Shown here piece after piece: positions 25,650 to 33,680 of a DNA stretch of 64,000 bases. Within the stretch, counting starts at the first letter, position 1; each line of letters starts with the position of its first letter. The notes beneath the pieces are model-generated. The model searched no databases. It had not been told where the DNA came from and saw nothing but the letters and a program-made list of their open reading frames with translations. Made by a program: the position numbers and the translations under genes. Origin of the DNA: Anaerolineae bacterium. GTDB lineage: Bacteria > Chloroflexota > Anaerolineae > Anaerolineales > Anaerolineaceae. The stretch is from contig JABLXC010000004.1 in the NCBI GenBank assembly GCA_013178185.1, forward strand, positions 1 through 64,000. The letters are read 5' to 3'.

Positions 25650-26828
25650 ATGAACTTAACACGAGATCAGGAGGAGGAAGTCATCCGCTTTACGCAGGAA
25701 ATGATCCGCTGTCCCGGCTATTCGGGAGAAGAGCGGGAGACGGCCGCTGTCGTTGCCCGGCAAATGGAAAAGCTGGGATTCGACAAGGTCGAGACGGACC
25801 GCTGGGGGAATGTCATCGGTACCATCTACGGCGCCAAACCTGGCCCGACCATCGTCTTCGATGGACACACGGATGTGGTCCCGATCCATATGCCAGACCT
25901 ATGGGAGCATGAGCCGTATGGAGGAGAGATCTCCGATGGCAAGATCTGGGGGAGAGGCGCTTCCGATATGAAGGGTGGGCTTGCCGCCTGCCTCAGCGCG
26001 GCCGCCTTTGTCGGACGGTCGAACATCGCCGGGACGATCCTGGTCACGGCGACCGTTGCCGAAGAACTGGTGATCGGGCGGGGCTTGGGCAAGATTTTGG
26101 AAGGGCGCAAGGTCGACGCGCTGATGACTTGCGAACCCACCGGCATGAACAGGCTCGCTGTAGCGGGCGTCGGTCGAACGACGGTGGAGATGGGTGTCCA
26201 AGGGTTGGTGGCGCACAGCTCCCAACCCCATCTCGGCGATAACGCCGTCTACCGCGCCATGGACGCCAGCCAGCGCATTCGTAAGATGCCCCGCCGTCAG
26301 GATCCCTTCTTTGGCACGGACGTGATCGAGCTGGTAGAAATCAAGTCAAGGCCTTCTCCCGGCAACGGGTGCGTTCCGGAATACTGTTGGGTGCTTTGGG
26401 AGTGCCGGTTGTTTCCCGGCGAGACGCGAGAAACCTTCCTGAATCGTTTTTACACGGCGCTAAAAGATTTTGACGGAGCGGAGAAAGTGACGTTGAAAAT
26501 TGGCCGGGTGGCGGTTGACTGTTATACCGGCGAACGCCTTGATTACGAAGATTTTCTAAAAGCCTGGGTGACGCCGCCGGAAGAACCCTTTAGAAAGCTT
26601 GTTGAAAAAGCTCTTCACCAGATCGGAATCCAGGTCGAACCGGTTATCTTCCGGGGTTGCACGAATGCCAGCGTCAGCGCAGGCGATATGGGCATTCCAT
26701 CGCTCATCTATGGGCCGGGAAACCTCGATCTTGCCCATAAGCCCAACGAATATGTCGAAATCGAGGAATTGTTACTGAGCGTCAAAGCTTACGGAAGGAT
26801 GATTGAGCTCACCGAACAATACGGGTGA
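25650..26828 (+). CDS. M20-family amidohydrolase/peptidase, YgeY-like
   Basis: The protein has 392 residues and is a cytosolic binuclear metal hydrolase (ArgE/DapE/YgeY group). The metal ligands are visible: His in VFDGHTDVVP, Asp in GRGASDMKGG, Glu in TVAEELVIGRG, and His in LAHKPNEYVEIEE. The dimerisation insert lies between about residues 180 and 290 (VEMGVQGLVAHSSQP). ACAGGAGATGGACTT precedes ATG 25650. YgeY homologues sit in purine and uric-acid degradation clusters of anaerobes, where a role in opening or trimming ureido or diaminopropionate-type intermediates is proposed. The genes beside it (racemase, importers, Xdh) support that setting. Confidence 0.85.
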   Translation: MNLTRDQEEEVIRFTQEMIRCPGYSGEERETAAVVARQMEKLGFDKVETDRWGNVIGTIYGAKPGPTIVFDGHTDVVPIHMPDLWEHEPYGGEISDGKIWGRGASDMKGGLAACLSAAAFVGRSNIAGTILVTATVAEELVIGRGLGKILEGRKVDALMTCEPTGMNRLAVAGVGRTTVEMGVQGLVAHSSQPHLGDNAVYRAMDASQRIRKMPRRQDPFFGTDVIELVEIKSRPSPGNGCVPEYCWVLWECRLFPGETRETFLNRFYTALKDFDGAEKVTLKIGRVAVDCYTGERLDYEDFLKAWVTPPEEPFRKLVEKALHQIGIQVEPVIFRGCTNASVSAGDMGIPSLIYGPGNLDLAHKPNEYVEIEELLLSVKAYGRMIELTEQYG

Positions 26829-26903
26829 GGCCGGGCGTCAGCGCCCGTCCATTTCACAGGTCTATATCGAACGTTTTCCCCTTTTAAAAACCAGGAGATC
26901 AAG

Positions 26904-27665
26904 ATGAGATTGATGATTCTGAACCCCAATACCTCCGAGGACTTTACACGGGCCATTGACCAAGCCGGGCAGGCAGTTAAGTCACCGGGGACGGAGGTGG
27001 TCTGCCTTAACCCTTCCAGCGGGCCAAGGTCTATTGAAAGCGTCTATGACGAGCTGCTCAGCGCCGGTCCTTGCCTGGAGGTTCTCATCGCGCGCCAGGC
27101 GGAATTCGATGGCTTTATCATTGCCTGTTACGGCAATCATCCGGTGATTCACGCCGCTAGAGAGATGTTGGCCCAACCGGTGGTAGGCATCATGGAAGCC
27201 TCGCTTTATCTGGCGTGTGTCGCAGGCCATACATTCAGCGTAATCAGCTCTGGCGATCGCGCCGTGACCATGTTCCAGGACGCCATCAAAGCGTATGGCA
27301 TTGAAGGTCGCTGCGCTTCGGTTCGCTCCACAGGCACGCCGGTGCTGGCATTGGAGGGGGCAGAGAAGGGATATGTTGAAAAACAGATCCTGGCGGAGGC
27401 GCGCAAAGCGGTCGAAGAAGATGGCGCAGAGGTGATCAGCCTGGGTTGTGCAGGCATGACCGGGCTGGACGAACGGTTGAAGCGAGAGCTGGGCGTTCCG
27501 GTAATTGACGGCGTCGCCGCGGCGGTCAAGCTCGTGGAGGCGCTTGTAGCGCTTGGCGTTCAAACCAGCAAACGCCGGGCTTACTCGCCGCTCGATGGAA
27601 AGGAGCTGCTCAACTTGCCCGAGGCGTTTTCATTTCCTTATCGCCGAGGCGGCGCAGCAGGTTAA
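26904..27665 (+). CDS. Asp/Glu/hydantoin racemase family protein
   Basis: The protein has 253 residues. The N-terminus LMILNPNTSEDFT is the family phosphate- or carboxylate-binding motif. The two catalytic cysteines are in FIIACYGNHPV and SLGCAGMTGL. The first loop normally reads ACFGDPG, so the substrate pocket may be changed. It racemises amino acids or 5-substituted hydantoins, or acts as an allantoin-type racemase. It lies between the YgeY-like hydrolase and the 290-aa unknown, all with clear ribosome sites, so the three form one operon. Confidence 0.87.
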   Translation: MRLMILNPNTSEDFTRAIDQAGQAVKSPGTEVVCLNPSSGPRSIESVYDELLSAGPCLEVLIARQAEFDGFIIACYGNHPVIHAAREMLAQPVVGIMEASLYLACVAGHTFSVISSGDRAVTMFQDAIKAYGIEGRCASVRSTGTPVLALEGAEKGYVEKQILAEARKAVEEDGAEVISLGCAGMTGLDERLKRELGVPVIDGVAAAVKLVEALVALGVQTSKRRAYSPLDGKELLNLPEAFSFPYRRGGAAG

Positions 27666-27752
27666 ACGATTTCCATCCGGCAAGACCGTACAGGCTGCAA
27701 TTCGGCGAGGGATGGAGGGAGAAGAGGCGCAGACCCGTCTCAGGAGGGCAAG

Positions 27753-28625
27753 ATGACAGACTTTCAAACCATACCACCGTATCAGGGGGGCGAAGTGACA
27801 GACGATCGAGCGCTGGTAACGCTCACTTCCGAAGAATCGAAACGGCTGATTGCCAAAGGGATCGCTGCCTTACCGGTCGTGCAAAAGGCAATGGAGCGGG
27901 GAACCATCGGATTCTGCATCTGCAGTTCGGCGAAGTACGTCGCTGAAGAGCTTTTGGGAGAACCCCTGCCAGCTTTTGCGCATTATCTGTGTGGCTTTGT
28001 CAGTTCGCGAGGGCTGTTTGCCCTCCCGGATGAAAAGGCGAGCAAGCAGCTTGTTCTTGTGAAGGGGAAAGCAGTCTGGCTTGACTGGCCGAAGGAAAAC
28101 CTCACGAAGTATGTCAAGACGATGGGCGCTGACGACGTGATCATCAAGAGCGGCAACGTTCTGGATCCAAACCGCAAAGCCGGAACGCTGGTGGGATTAT
28201 CCAACGGAGGGGAATATGGCAAGTACCTTCCCTACATCCTGGCGCGTGGGATCACCTTAATCGCGCCGATGACGCTGAACAAGTCGGTGAACTACCCGCT
28301 GGATGAGATCATGCTTGAGATGGGAATCACCAAGATCTCGCCGCAACGCGCGCATGGCGAGCCTTGCGGGATGCTTCCCCTGCCGGGGTTGGTCTTCACC
28401 GAGAGCGATGCGCTTCAAACCCTGTGTCGCGTGAGGGCAATCCCTGTCGCGATTGGGGGAATTGGGGACGGCCGGGGAACCGTGGCGCTGCTGCTGCTCG
28501 GAGAGGAAAAGAATGTAGATCACGCCTGGAGACTGATTGAATCCATCAAAGGAGAACCCCCACTGGAGGTACCTGCGTCGGAGACACTGTATGGATTGAA
28601 TACCGGTGAAGGCAATCGTCCGTAA
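27753..28625 (+). CDS. Unrecognised 290-residue protein of the racemase/hydrolase operon
   Basis: The protein is soluble, has no signal peptide, and I recognise no family. Segments that look conserved are TIGFCICSSAKYVAEELLG, DWPKENLTKYVKTMGADDVI, KSGNVLDPNRKAGTLVGLSNGGEYGKYLP (quoted only in part by position: about residues 130-158), and AIGGIGDGRGTVALLLLGEE. The Gly-rich GGIGDGRG and the KSGN motif could bind a nucleotide or phosphate. ATG 27753 follows CAGGAGGGCAAG. It is the third gene after the M20 hydrolase and the racemase, and its place between an importer and the Xdh genes suggests a catabolic role. Confidence 0.7.
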   Translation: MTDFQTIPPYQGGEVTDDRALVTLTSEESKRLIAKGIAALPVVQKAMERGTIGFCICSSAKYVAEELLGEPLPAFAHYLCGFVSSRGLFALPDEKASKQLVLVKGKAVWLDWPKENLTKYVKTMGADDVIIKSGNVLDPNRKAGTLVGLSNGGEYGKYLPYILARGITLIAPMTLNKSVNYPLDEIMLEMGITKISPQRAHGEPCGMLPLPGLVFTESDALQTLCRVRAIPVAIGGIGDGRGTVALLLLGEEKNVDHAWRLIESIKGEPPLEVPASETLYGLNTGEGNRP

Positions 28626-28759
28626 AAGACGGCAAAGCCCAGGCCCATGGCGCTGATACCTCCTTCCACTGGCGGGGAGATTTTTTATCAGCAAACAGAG
28701 TGTAAAGCAGGATTGAATTTTTGGAGATTTGTTGTTAAACTTTATCTTACGAAATCAAT

Positions 28760-28765
28760 TATAAT
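28760..28765 (+). promoter_or_regulatory. Candidate -10 element of the orphan BMP gene
   Basis: TATAAT lies 130 bp upstream of the gene, in an AT-rich stretch containing AAACTTTATCT at 28737. Similar ACTTTA elements stand before TATAAT at 13580 and 31728. The -35 is weak. Confidence 0.45.
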
Positions 28766-28893
28766 TGTTACATTGAAGGAGAAAGCCATCTCAAAAGGAG
28801 GAGAAAAATAGTTTTGACATTGATTGGCGAATTGAAAGATTTGTGACAAGAACGATCTGACCATTTCAAAATTTAGAAAGGAGTCACCCTAAA

Positions 28894-29916
28894 ATGAAAC
28901 GCATTTTCACTCTGTTTGCACTTCTAGCCATCGTGTCGATGCTGGCTGCCTGCGGCGGAGCTGCTACCCCCACCGAAGCCCCCAAAGAAGAGGCGAAATT
29001 CAAGGTAGGTTTGCTCAGCCCCGGCCCAGTCAATGATCAGGGCTGGAACCAGATTGCCTACGACGCCATCAAACGGATGGAATCTGAGCTTGGCGTCCAG
29101 ACCAGCTATGTTGAGCTGGGCGAGTCTCCGGCTGAGTTTGAGAAGGCTTTCCGCGATTACGCCAGCCAGGGCTATAACATGGTGCTCGGTCATGGCAACC
29201 AGTTCCAGGATGCCGCCATCGCCGTCGCCAAAGATTACCCCAATACCTATTTCTTCATCTCCAGCAGCCGCTATAACGGCCCCAAAGAAGGCAATCCGAA
29301 CGTGATTGGCCTGAACACCGATTCCAGCCAGCCGTTCTACGTGTTGGGCGTCATCGCAGCCAAAATGGGCAAGGGCGCTGGCCTGGTCGGCGGCGTGGAA
29401 ATCCCTCCCATTTCTGAGACCTTCATTGGTTTCGAGAAGGGCGCCAAGTCCGTTAATCCAGACTTCAAGGTCAGCACCACCTACCTGGGCAACTGGACCG
29501 ATGTTGCCGCCGCGAAAGAGGCTGCCATGAGCATGGTTGATGAGGGAGCAGATTTTCTGCTGCCCAACGCCAATATCGCCGGCAACGGTGTTTATCAGGC
29601 CATTGTCGAGAAGAAGGTCTGGGGCTTTGGCACTTACATTCCTTCTAACCAGGCCAACAGTTTCGAGATGGCGCCTGGCAGAATCCTCGCCAACTACGTC
29701 AACGATTATGGCGCTGGCCTGGTGGGCATCGCCGAAAAGCTGAGCAAAGGCGACTGGAAACCCGAAAGCAACATTGAATTCGGCTTAAAGGATTCCGATG
29801 TTCTTTACATCACCTTCAACGACAAAGCCGAAAACCCGATCCCGGCTGATGTCAAGAAAGCAGCCGAAGAAGCAATCCAGAAGATCTCCAGCGGCGAGAT
29901 CAAAACATTGGATTAA
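28894..29916 (+). CDS. Orphan BMP-family substrate-binding lipoprotein (C)
   Basis: The protein has 340 residues. The lipobox is SMLAACGG. The BMP domain starts at FKVGLLSPGPVNDQGWNQ and is very close to the importer A lipoprotein throughout (RDYASQGYN, NTDSSQPFYV, LVGGVEIPPISE, TTYLGNWTD). It lacks the tandem-repeat linker. No permease or ATPase lies beside it, so it probably delivers a second ligand to importer A or another system. GAAAGGAGTCACC precedes ATG 28894. A terminator follows directly, so it is a single-gene unit. Confidence 0.92.
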   Translation: MKRIFTLFALLAIVSMLAACGGAATPTEAPKEEAKFKVGLLSPGPVNDQGWNQIAYDAIKRMESELGVQTSYVELGESPAEFEKAFRDYASQGYNMVLGHGNQFQDAAIAVAKDYPNTYFFISSSRYNGPKEGNPNVIGLNTDSSQPFYVLGVIAAKMGKGAGLVGGVEIPPISETFIGFEKGAKSVNPDFKVSTTYLGNWTDVAAAKEAAMSMVDEGADFLLPNANIAGNGVYQAIVEKKVWGFGTYIPSNQANSFEMAPGRILANYVNDYGAGLVGIAEKLSKGDWKPESNIEFGLKDSDVLYITFNDKAENPIPADVKKAAEEAIQKISSGEIKTLD

Positions 29917-29940
29917 TCAACGCTGATCTTCTAAGATGAT

Positions 29941-29983
29941 GCACGGCATTAGCAGTCAGATCGCCAATGCCGTGCCGTTTTTT
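29941..29983 (+). terminator. Intrinsic terminator of the orphan BMP gene
   Basis: GCACGGCATT (29941-29950) pairs with AATGCCGTGC (29966-29975), and a run of six T follows shortly. I see nothing recognisable from here to 30299. Confidence 0.9.
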
Positions 29984-30299
29984 AAGAGCGCCGGCGCCCT
30001 GCATCCCCCCATTTGTCAAAGCAACGCCGCCCGCCGCAACGCAATTCAGGAATGGACGTCGTCACAGCCACTCATTCCCCTTTGGAACAACCACTTTTTA
30101 AGAAATGATTCTGCGCATCATGGGGTAATATTGAATTGTTGTATTGAAGCGCTAACCCACCGGGAAAGAAGTTGAAATTCATTTTGTTCCACCGGGTGGG
30201 GTATGTCGCCCCAGGTTTGCCGCCGCGCTGGTCTCCCGATTTCAAACTTCACGGCCACTATTCACAACCACACCTTTTAAAAACAGGAGGAAATCAAGA

Positions 30300-31583
30300 A
30301 TGAGCTCGAATATGGACCATTGGAAACAAAAAGTGTTGGATTGCATAGATGAACAGGAACTGACCGACCTCATTCTTGCCCTGTCGAACATCCCCAGCCC
30401 CTTCCCTTATGAGAAAGAGGCGGGAGATTATGTCTTTGAATGGATGAAGAAAGAGGGTTTTGAACCAAAGCGCGTCGGCATGACCGAAGACCGTTTCAGC
30501 GTCATCGGAAAACTGAAGGGGGAAGGGAACGGCTATAACCTGCTTTTTTCCAGCCACCTGGATGTAACGGGTCCCAGAGGGCACGTTACAGATAGCTGGC
30601 GGTTCAAACCCGAAAACATGGAGAACCCCTGGTGGCAAACCGCCAAACTGGTGGACGGGAAATTCTACGGCCAGGGCGTAAACAACGACAAGGGCCCGAT
30701 GGCCTGCTTTCTGATTGCCGCCAAAGCCCTCAAAAAGGCGGGGGTTCCGTTGAAGGGCGATATCTACCTGACCGCCTGCCCAGGAGAGATGGGGCAGGAA
30801 CCGGTCAATGAATTTCAAGGACCCTTTTTTCATGGCAAGGATATCGGCGCGGAATATATGATGACCCATGGCGGCATCATCGCCGATTATGGCGTTGCAG
30901 CCGAGGGAACGGATTTTCGGGTGAGCTGGGTGGAAGCAGGCAAGACTTTTTTTAAGATCACCGTGACCGGCTCCTGGCAATACACGCCCTGGGCGGAGCA
31001 CCCCACAAATTTCAAAGAGCACCCCAATGCGATTGTAAAGATGGTCCCGCTGATCGAAGCCCTGGAACGCTTCGCGGAGGAATACGAGCGCAAACATACT
31101 ACCCACTATCCCGGCGGCACGGTTGTACCCAAGGTTCAAATCGGCGCCATTCGGGGTGGCGCGCCGTTTTATGTTTCCAGTGGATGCGAGGTTTGCCAGC
31201 TCTTTGTGGATGTCAGAATTTTGCCCGGCATGGTGCCAGGGGAAGTCTATGACGAGCTGAAACAGGCCGTGGCTGAAGCCGGGGTGGAGGCGGAGATCGA
31301 ACTGTACCTGTTCCGACAGGGCTACCACGCCGATCAGGAAAAAATCCAGCCCTTTGTAGAAGCACTGCGAAAAAGCCACCAGCATGTGCTGGGTTCTGAA
31401 CTGGAAATGACCGAACCGAAATTCTCCAGCATGTGGCGTGACCACAATGTATTCAACGAGTATGGCGTGGCCTCGCTGACCTATGGCCCAACGCGCTTCG
31501 ACCCGACGGTGGAAAATATGGTGGAAACCGCCAAAGTCTATGCCTTGCTGGCGTTAGAAGTTGGGTTAAAGGAAAAGGTATAG
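30300..31583 (+). CDS. M20-family metallohydrolase with altered metal site
   Basis: The protein has 427 residues. The first ligand motif is FSSHLDVTGP (His) and the second GQGVNNDKGPMACF (Asp). The usual Glu-Glu pair is here CPGEMGQEP, with only one Glu in place. The C-terminal motif, normally with a His before PNE, reads YGPTRFDPTVEN, so the last metal-ligand His is missing. It may hold one metal or act differently from the enzyme at 25650, with which it shares only the fold. AACAGGAGGAAATCAAG precedes ATG 30300. It stands in front of the LLM/Xdh genes but a candidate promoter near 31728 separates them. Confidence 0.8.
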   Translation: MSSNMDHWKQKVLDCIDEQELTDLILALSNIPSPFPYEKEAGDYVFEWMKKEGFEPKRVGMTEDRFSVIGKLKGEGNGYNLLFSSHLDVTGPRGHVTDSWRFKPENMENPWWQTAKLVDGKFYGQGVNNDKGPMACFLIAAKALKKAGVPLKGDIYLTACPGEMGQEPVNEFQGPFFHGKDIGAEYMMTHGGIIADYGVAAEGTDFRVSWVEAGKTFFKITVTGSWQYTPWAEHPTNFKEHPNAIVKMVPLIEALERFAEEYERKHTTHYPGGTVVPKVQIGAIRGGAPFYVSSGCEVCQLFVDVRILPGMVPGEVYDELKQAVAEAGVEAEIELYLFRQGYHADQEKIQPFVEALRKSHQHVLGSELEMTEPKFSSMWRDHNVFNEYGVASLTYGPTRFDPTVENMVETAKVYALLALEVGLKEKV

Positions 31584-31727
31584 GAGGGCAGCATTTAGTT
31601 TCTATCTGCCTTCCAGAAAGTTCCTGCCAGGGGAAACAGAATTCAACCGCCCAATTCTTGAAGGGGAATAGCGGCGGCAATCCTAACAAATTGTAAAGAG
31701 TAACTTTATCTCTTTTGGAATACTTGT

Positions 31728-31733
31728 TATAAT
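31728..31733 (+). promoter_or_regulatory. Candidate -10 element of the LLM-Xdh operon
   Basis: TATAAT lies 47 bp before the LLM gene. TAAAG-N5-CTTTA (31694-31708), a small inverted repeat, lies upstream in the -35 region. Confidence 0.5.
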
Positions 31734-31779
31734 TTTCTTAACACCAGATGCACACTATTGCAAAAAAACAGGAGGTTCT

Positions 31780-32751
31780 ATGATCATTAAAGGCGTCAAC
31801 CTGATCCCGGATGTGCCGATGGCCCAGGTGATTGAGTTGGGACAAGAGGCTGAAAAACTTGGTTACGATAAGTGCTGGGTTTACGACGAGGGACTCGCCA
31901 CGCGCGATGTCTATATTAGCCTTGCCGCCATCGGACAAAAGACGAATAAAATCCAACTGGGCACTGGCATTACCAGCCCGTTCACCCGCCATCCGGCGGC
32001 GACGGCTTCAGCCATCGCCACGCTGGATGAACTGACCGGAGGGCGCGCCTTTTTGGGGCTTGGGGCTGGCGGGACCTTGACGCTGGCGCCGATGATGATT
32101 GAGCGGCAGAAACCGCTGACGGCCGTGCGCGAGATGCTCCAGGCTATCCGTCCGCTCTTGCGCGGCGAGACGGTCACCTTTCACGGCGAGGTTGTAAAAC
32201 TTCAAGATGCCTCCATTAATTACCCGCGCCCGAACCTGCCAGTCTGGATTGCCGGCCGGGGCAGTAAAATGCTGATTCTGGGCGGAGAGTTGGCGGACGG
32301 CGTGGTGCTGGATTTTATTCACAAAGATTTCTTGCCGAAATCTGTTGACCTGATCAAAAGCGGCGCAAAAAGCACCGGGAATAACCCAAAAATTTGCTAC
32401 TCTACGATGGTGATCACCAACGAGCGGGTGATGCAGGAACTCCGGCCGCACATGACTTACCGCCTGGTCGATTCGCCGCAGGAGGTCAAGGAGGTCATTG
32501 GGATGACCCCGCAAGACGTCGAGGCGATCCGTTCTACTATGGGGGCGAAAGGTCTGGTGGAAGCCGGTAAACTGATCAAAGATGAGTGGATTGCCCCCTT
32601 TGTGATTATGGGTTCGGAAGCCGAATGTGCCCGCGAGCTTTCAGATTTGATGGCGCGCAACGGCTTTGGCGAGTTCCTGCTGCCGATCCTGGAAACTCAG
32701 ACCGCCGCAAAGCTCATGGCGGAGGTCGGGAAAGTGCTGTCGCTGATCTAA
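31780..32751 (+). CDS. LLM-class flavin-dependent oxidoreductase
   Basis: The protein has 323 residues with the luciferase-like TIM barrel: GYDKCWVYDEGLATRDVY near the start, IQLGTGITSPFTRHPAATA, FLGLGAGG, and NLPVWIAGRGSKML. Members use reduced FMN or F420. The substrate cannot be read from the sequence. AACAGGAGGTTCT precedes ATG 31780. It is the first gene of an operon with the Xdh-like subunits (52 bp to the next start), so it may act on the same ring compound, before or after hydroxylation. Confidence 0.88.
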   Translation: MIIKGVNLIPDVPMAQVIELGQEAEKLGYDKCWVYDEGLATRDVYISLAAIGQKTNKIQLGTGITSPFTRHPAATASAIATLDELTGGRAFLGLGAGGTLTLAPMMIERQKPLTAVREMLQAIRPLLRGETVTFHGEVVKLQDASINYPRPNLPVWIAGRGSKMLILGGELADGVVLDFIHKDFLPKSVDLIKSGAKSTGNNPKICYSTMVITNERVMQELRPHMTYRLVDSPQEVKEVIGMTPQDVEAIRSTMGAKGLVEAGKLIKDEWIAPFVIMGSEAECARELSDLMARNGFGEFLLPILETQTAAKLMAEVGKVLSLI

Positions 32752-32802
32752 AATTCCTGCGAAACGATCGTTCAAAACCGATTGATCACAAGAGAGGTGG
32801 AA

Positions 32803-33660
32803 ATGACCGTTCGATCTAAAGAATACCATAGGCCAGAAGACTGGGCGAGAGCGCACCAATTGCTCAACCGCTCTGAGGTTCACACAGTTCCGCTGGTGGT
32901 AAGCCCGCGCCCGGCGGCGCTGACCGATTTAGAAGCTGACGCGTTTGTTGATTTGCAGAAGCTCCAGCTCGATGCCATCCATAAAAGCGGCGACAATCGC
33001 ATCCATCTGGGTGGGATGGCCACCCTGCAAGCCGTGTACGAATCAGATCTGCTCAAAGCAGAAGCGGACGGGATCCTCTCAGAAGCTGCGCACATTTCTG
33101 CCACCCTGGGGATCCGTAACCTGGCTACGGTTGCCGGAGCATTGACGGCCCCCAGCAGCCCGCCGGATGTGGCGCTGGCGTTGATGGCGCTCGATGCATT
33201 GGTTACCCTGCAGAAAGATGAAGGCCGGACGCGCACCCTGCCGCTGCATGAATTTATTGCCGCTGGCGACAAGGCGCTCCAGCGTGGCGAGGTTCTCGTC
33301 GAGGTTAGTTTTGCTTCCGCTCCTTCCTTTGGTTCCCTGGCCCGGGTCGGGCGCACGCCGCGCGATCATGCCATCGTGGCAGCCGCCGCAGTGGTAGAAG
33401 TGTCAAACGGCGCAGTGCGCCGGGCTGGCGTGGCGCTGGCAGGCGCCAATCCACTCCCTGTCCGTCTCCTGGATGTGGAGAAGCTGCTGTCTGGCAAAAC
33501 GGCTTCAGCCGCGCTGCTCGATCAGGCGGCGGCATTGGCTGAAAAACAGGCCGTCCCCCAGGGCGATTATCGCGGCAGTGTCGAGTATCGCCGCGCCATG
33601 GCCGCGGTCTTGGTTCGCCGGGCGCTCGCAGCGGCCTTGAAACACGCCGGATTAGCCTGA
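32803..33660 (+). CDS. Xdh/CoxM-type FAD-domain subunit with degenerate FAD motifs
   Basis: The protein has 285 residues from ATG 32803, behind GAGAGGTGGAA. The overall fold matches the flavin subunit of molybdenum hydroxylases: IHLGGMATLQAVYES, IRNLATVAGAL, PPDVALALMALDA, a C-terminal domain with LARVGRTPRDHAIVAAA, and YRGSVEYRRAMAAVLVRRAL. The two FAD loops are altered: the AGGTDL loop reads SPRPAALTDL and the TIGGN loop reads TVAGA. FAD binding may be weak or absent. It lies 20 bp before the fused 2Fe-2S/Mo subunit. Confidence 0.83.
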   Translation: MTVRSKEYHRPEDWARAHQLLNRSEVHTVPLVVSPRPAALTDLEADAFVDLQKLQLDAIHKSGDNRIHLGGMATLQAVYESDLLKAEADGILSEAAHISATLGIRNLATVAGALTAPSSPPDVALALMALDALVTLQKDEGRTRTLPLHEFIAAGDKALQRGEVLVEVSFASAPSFGSLARVGRTPRDHAIVAAAAVVEVSNGAVRRAGVALAGANPLPVRLLDVEKLLSGKTASAALLDQAAALAEKQAVPQGDYRGSVEYRRAMAAVLVRRALAAALKHAGLA

Positions 33661-33680
33661 GATTACAAGGTAGGGAAACG

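Noticed and set aside
30294-31445. 383-aa minus-strand ORF inside the M20 gene
   Set aside because: The plus strand has a ribosome site and family motifs; the minus frame has none.
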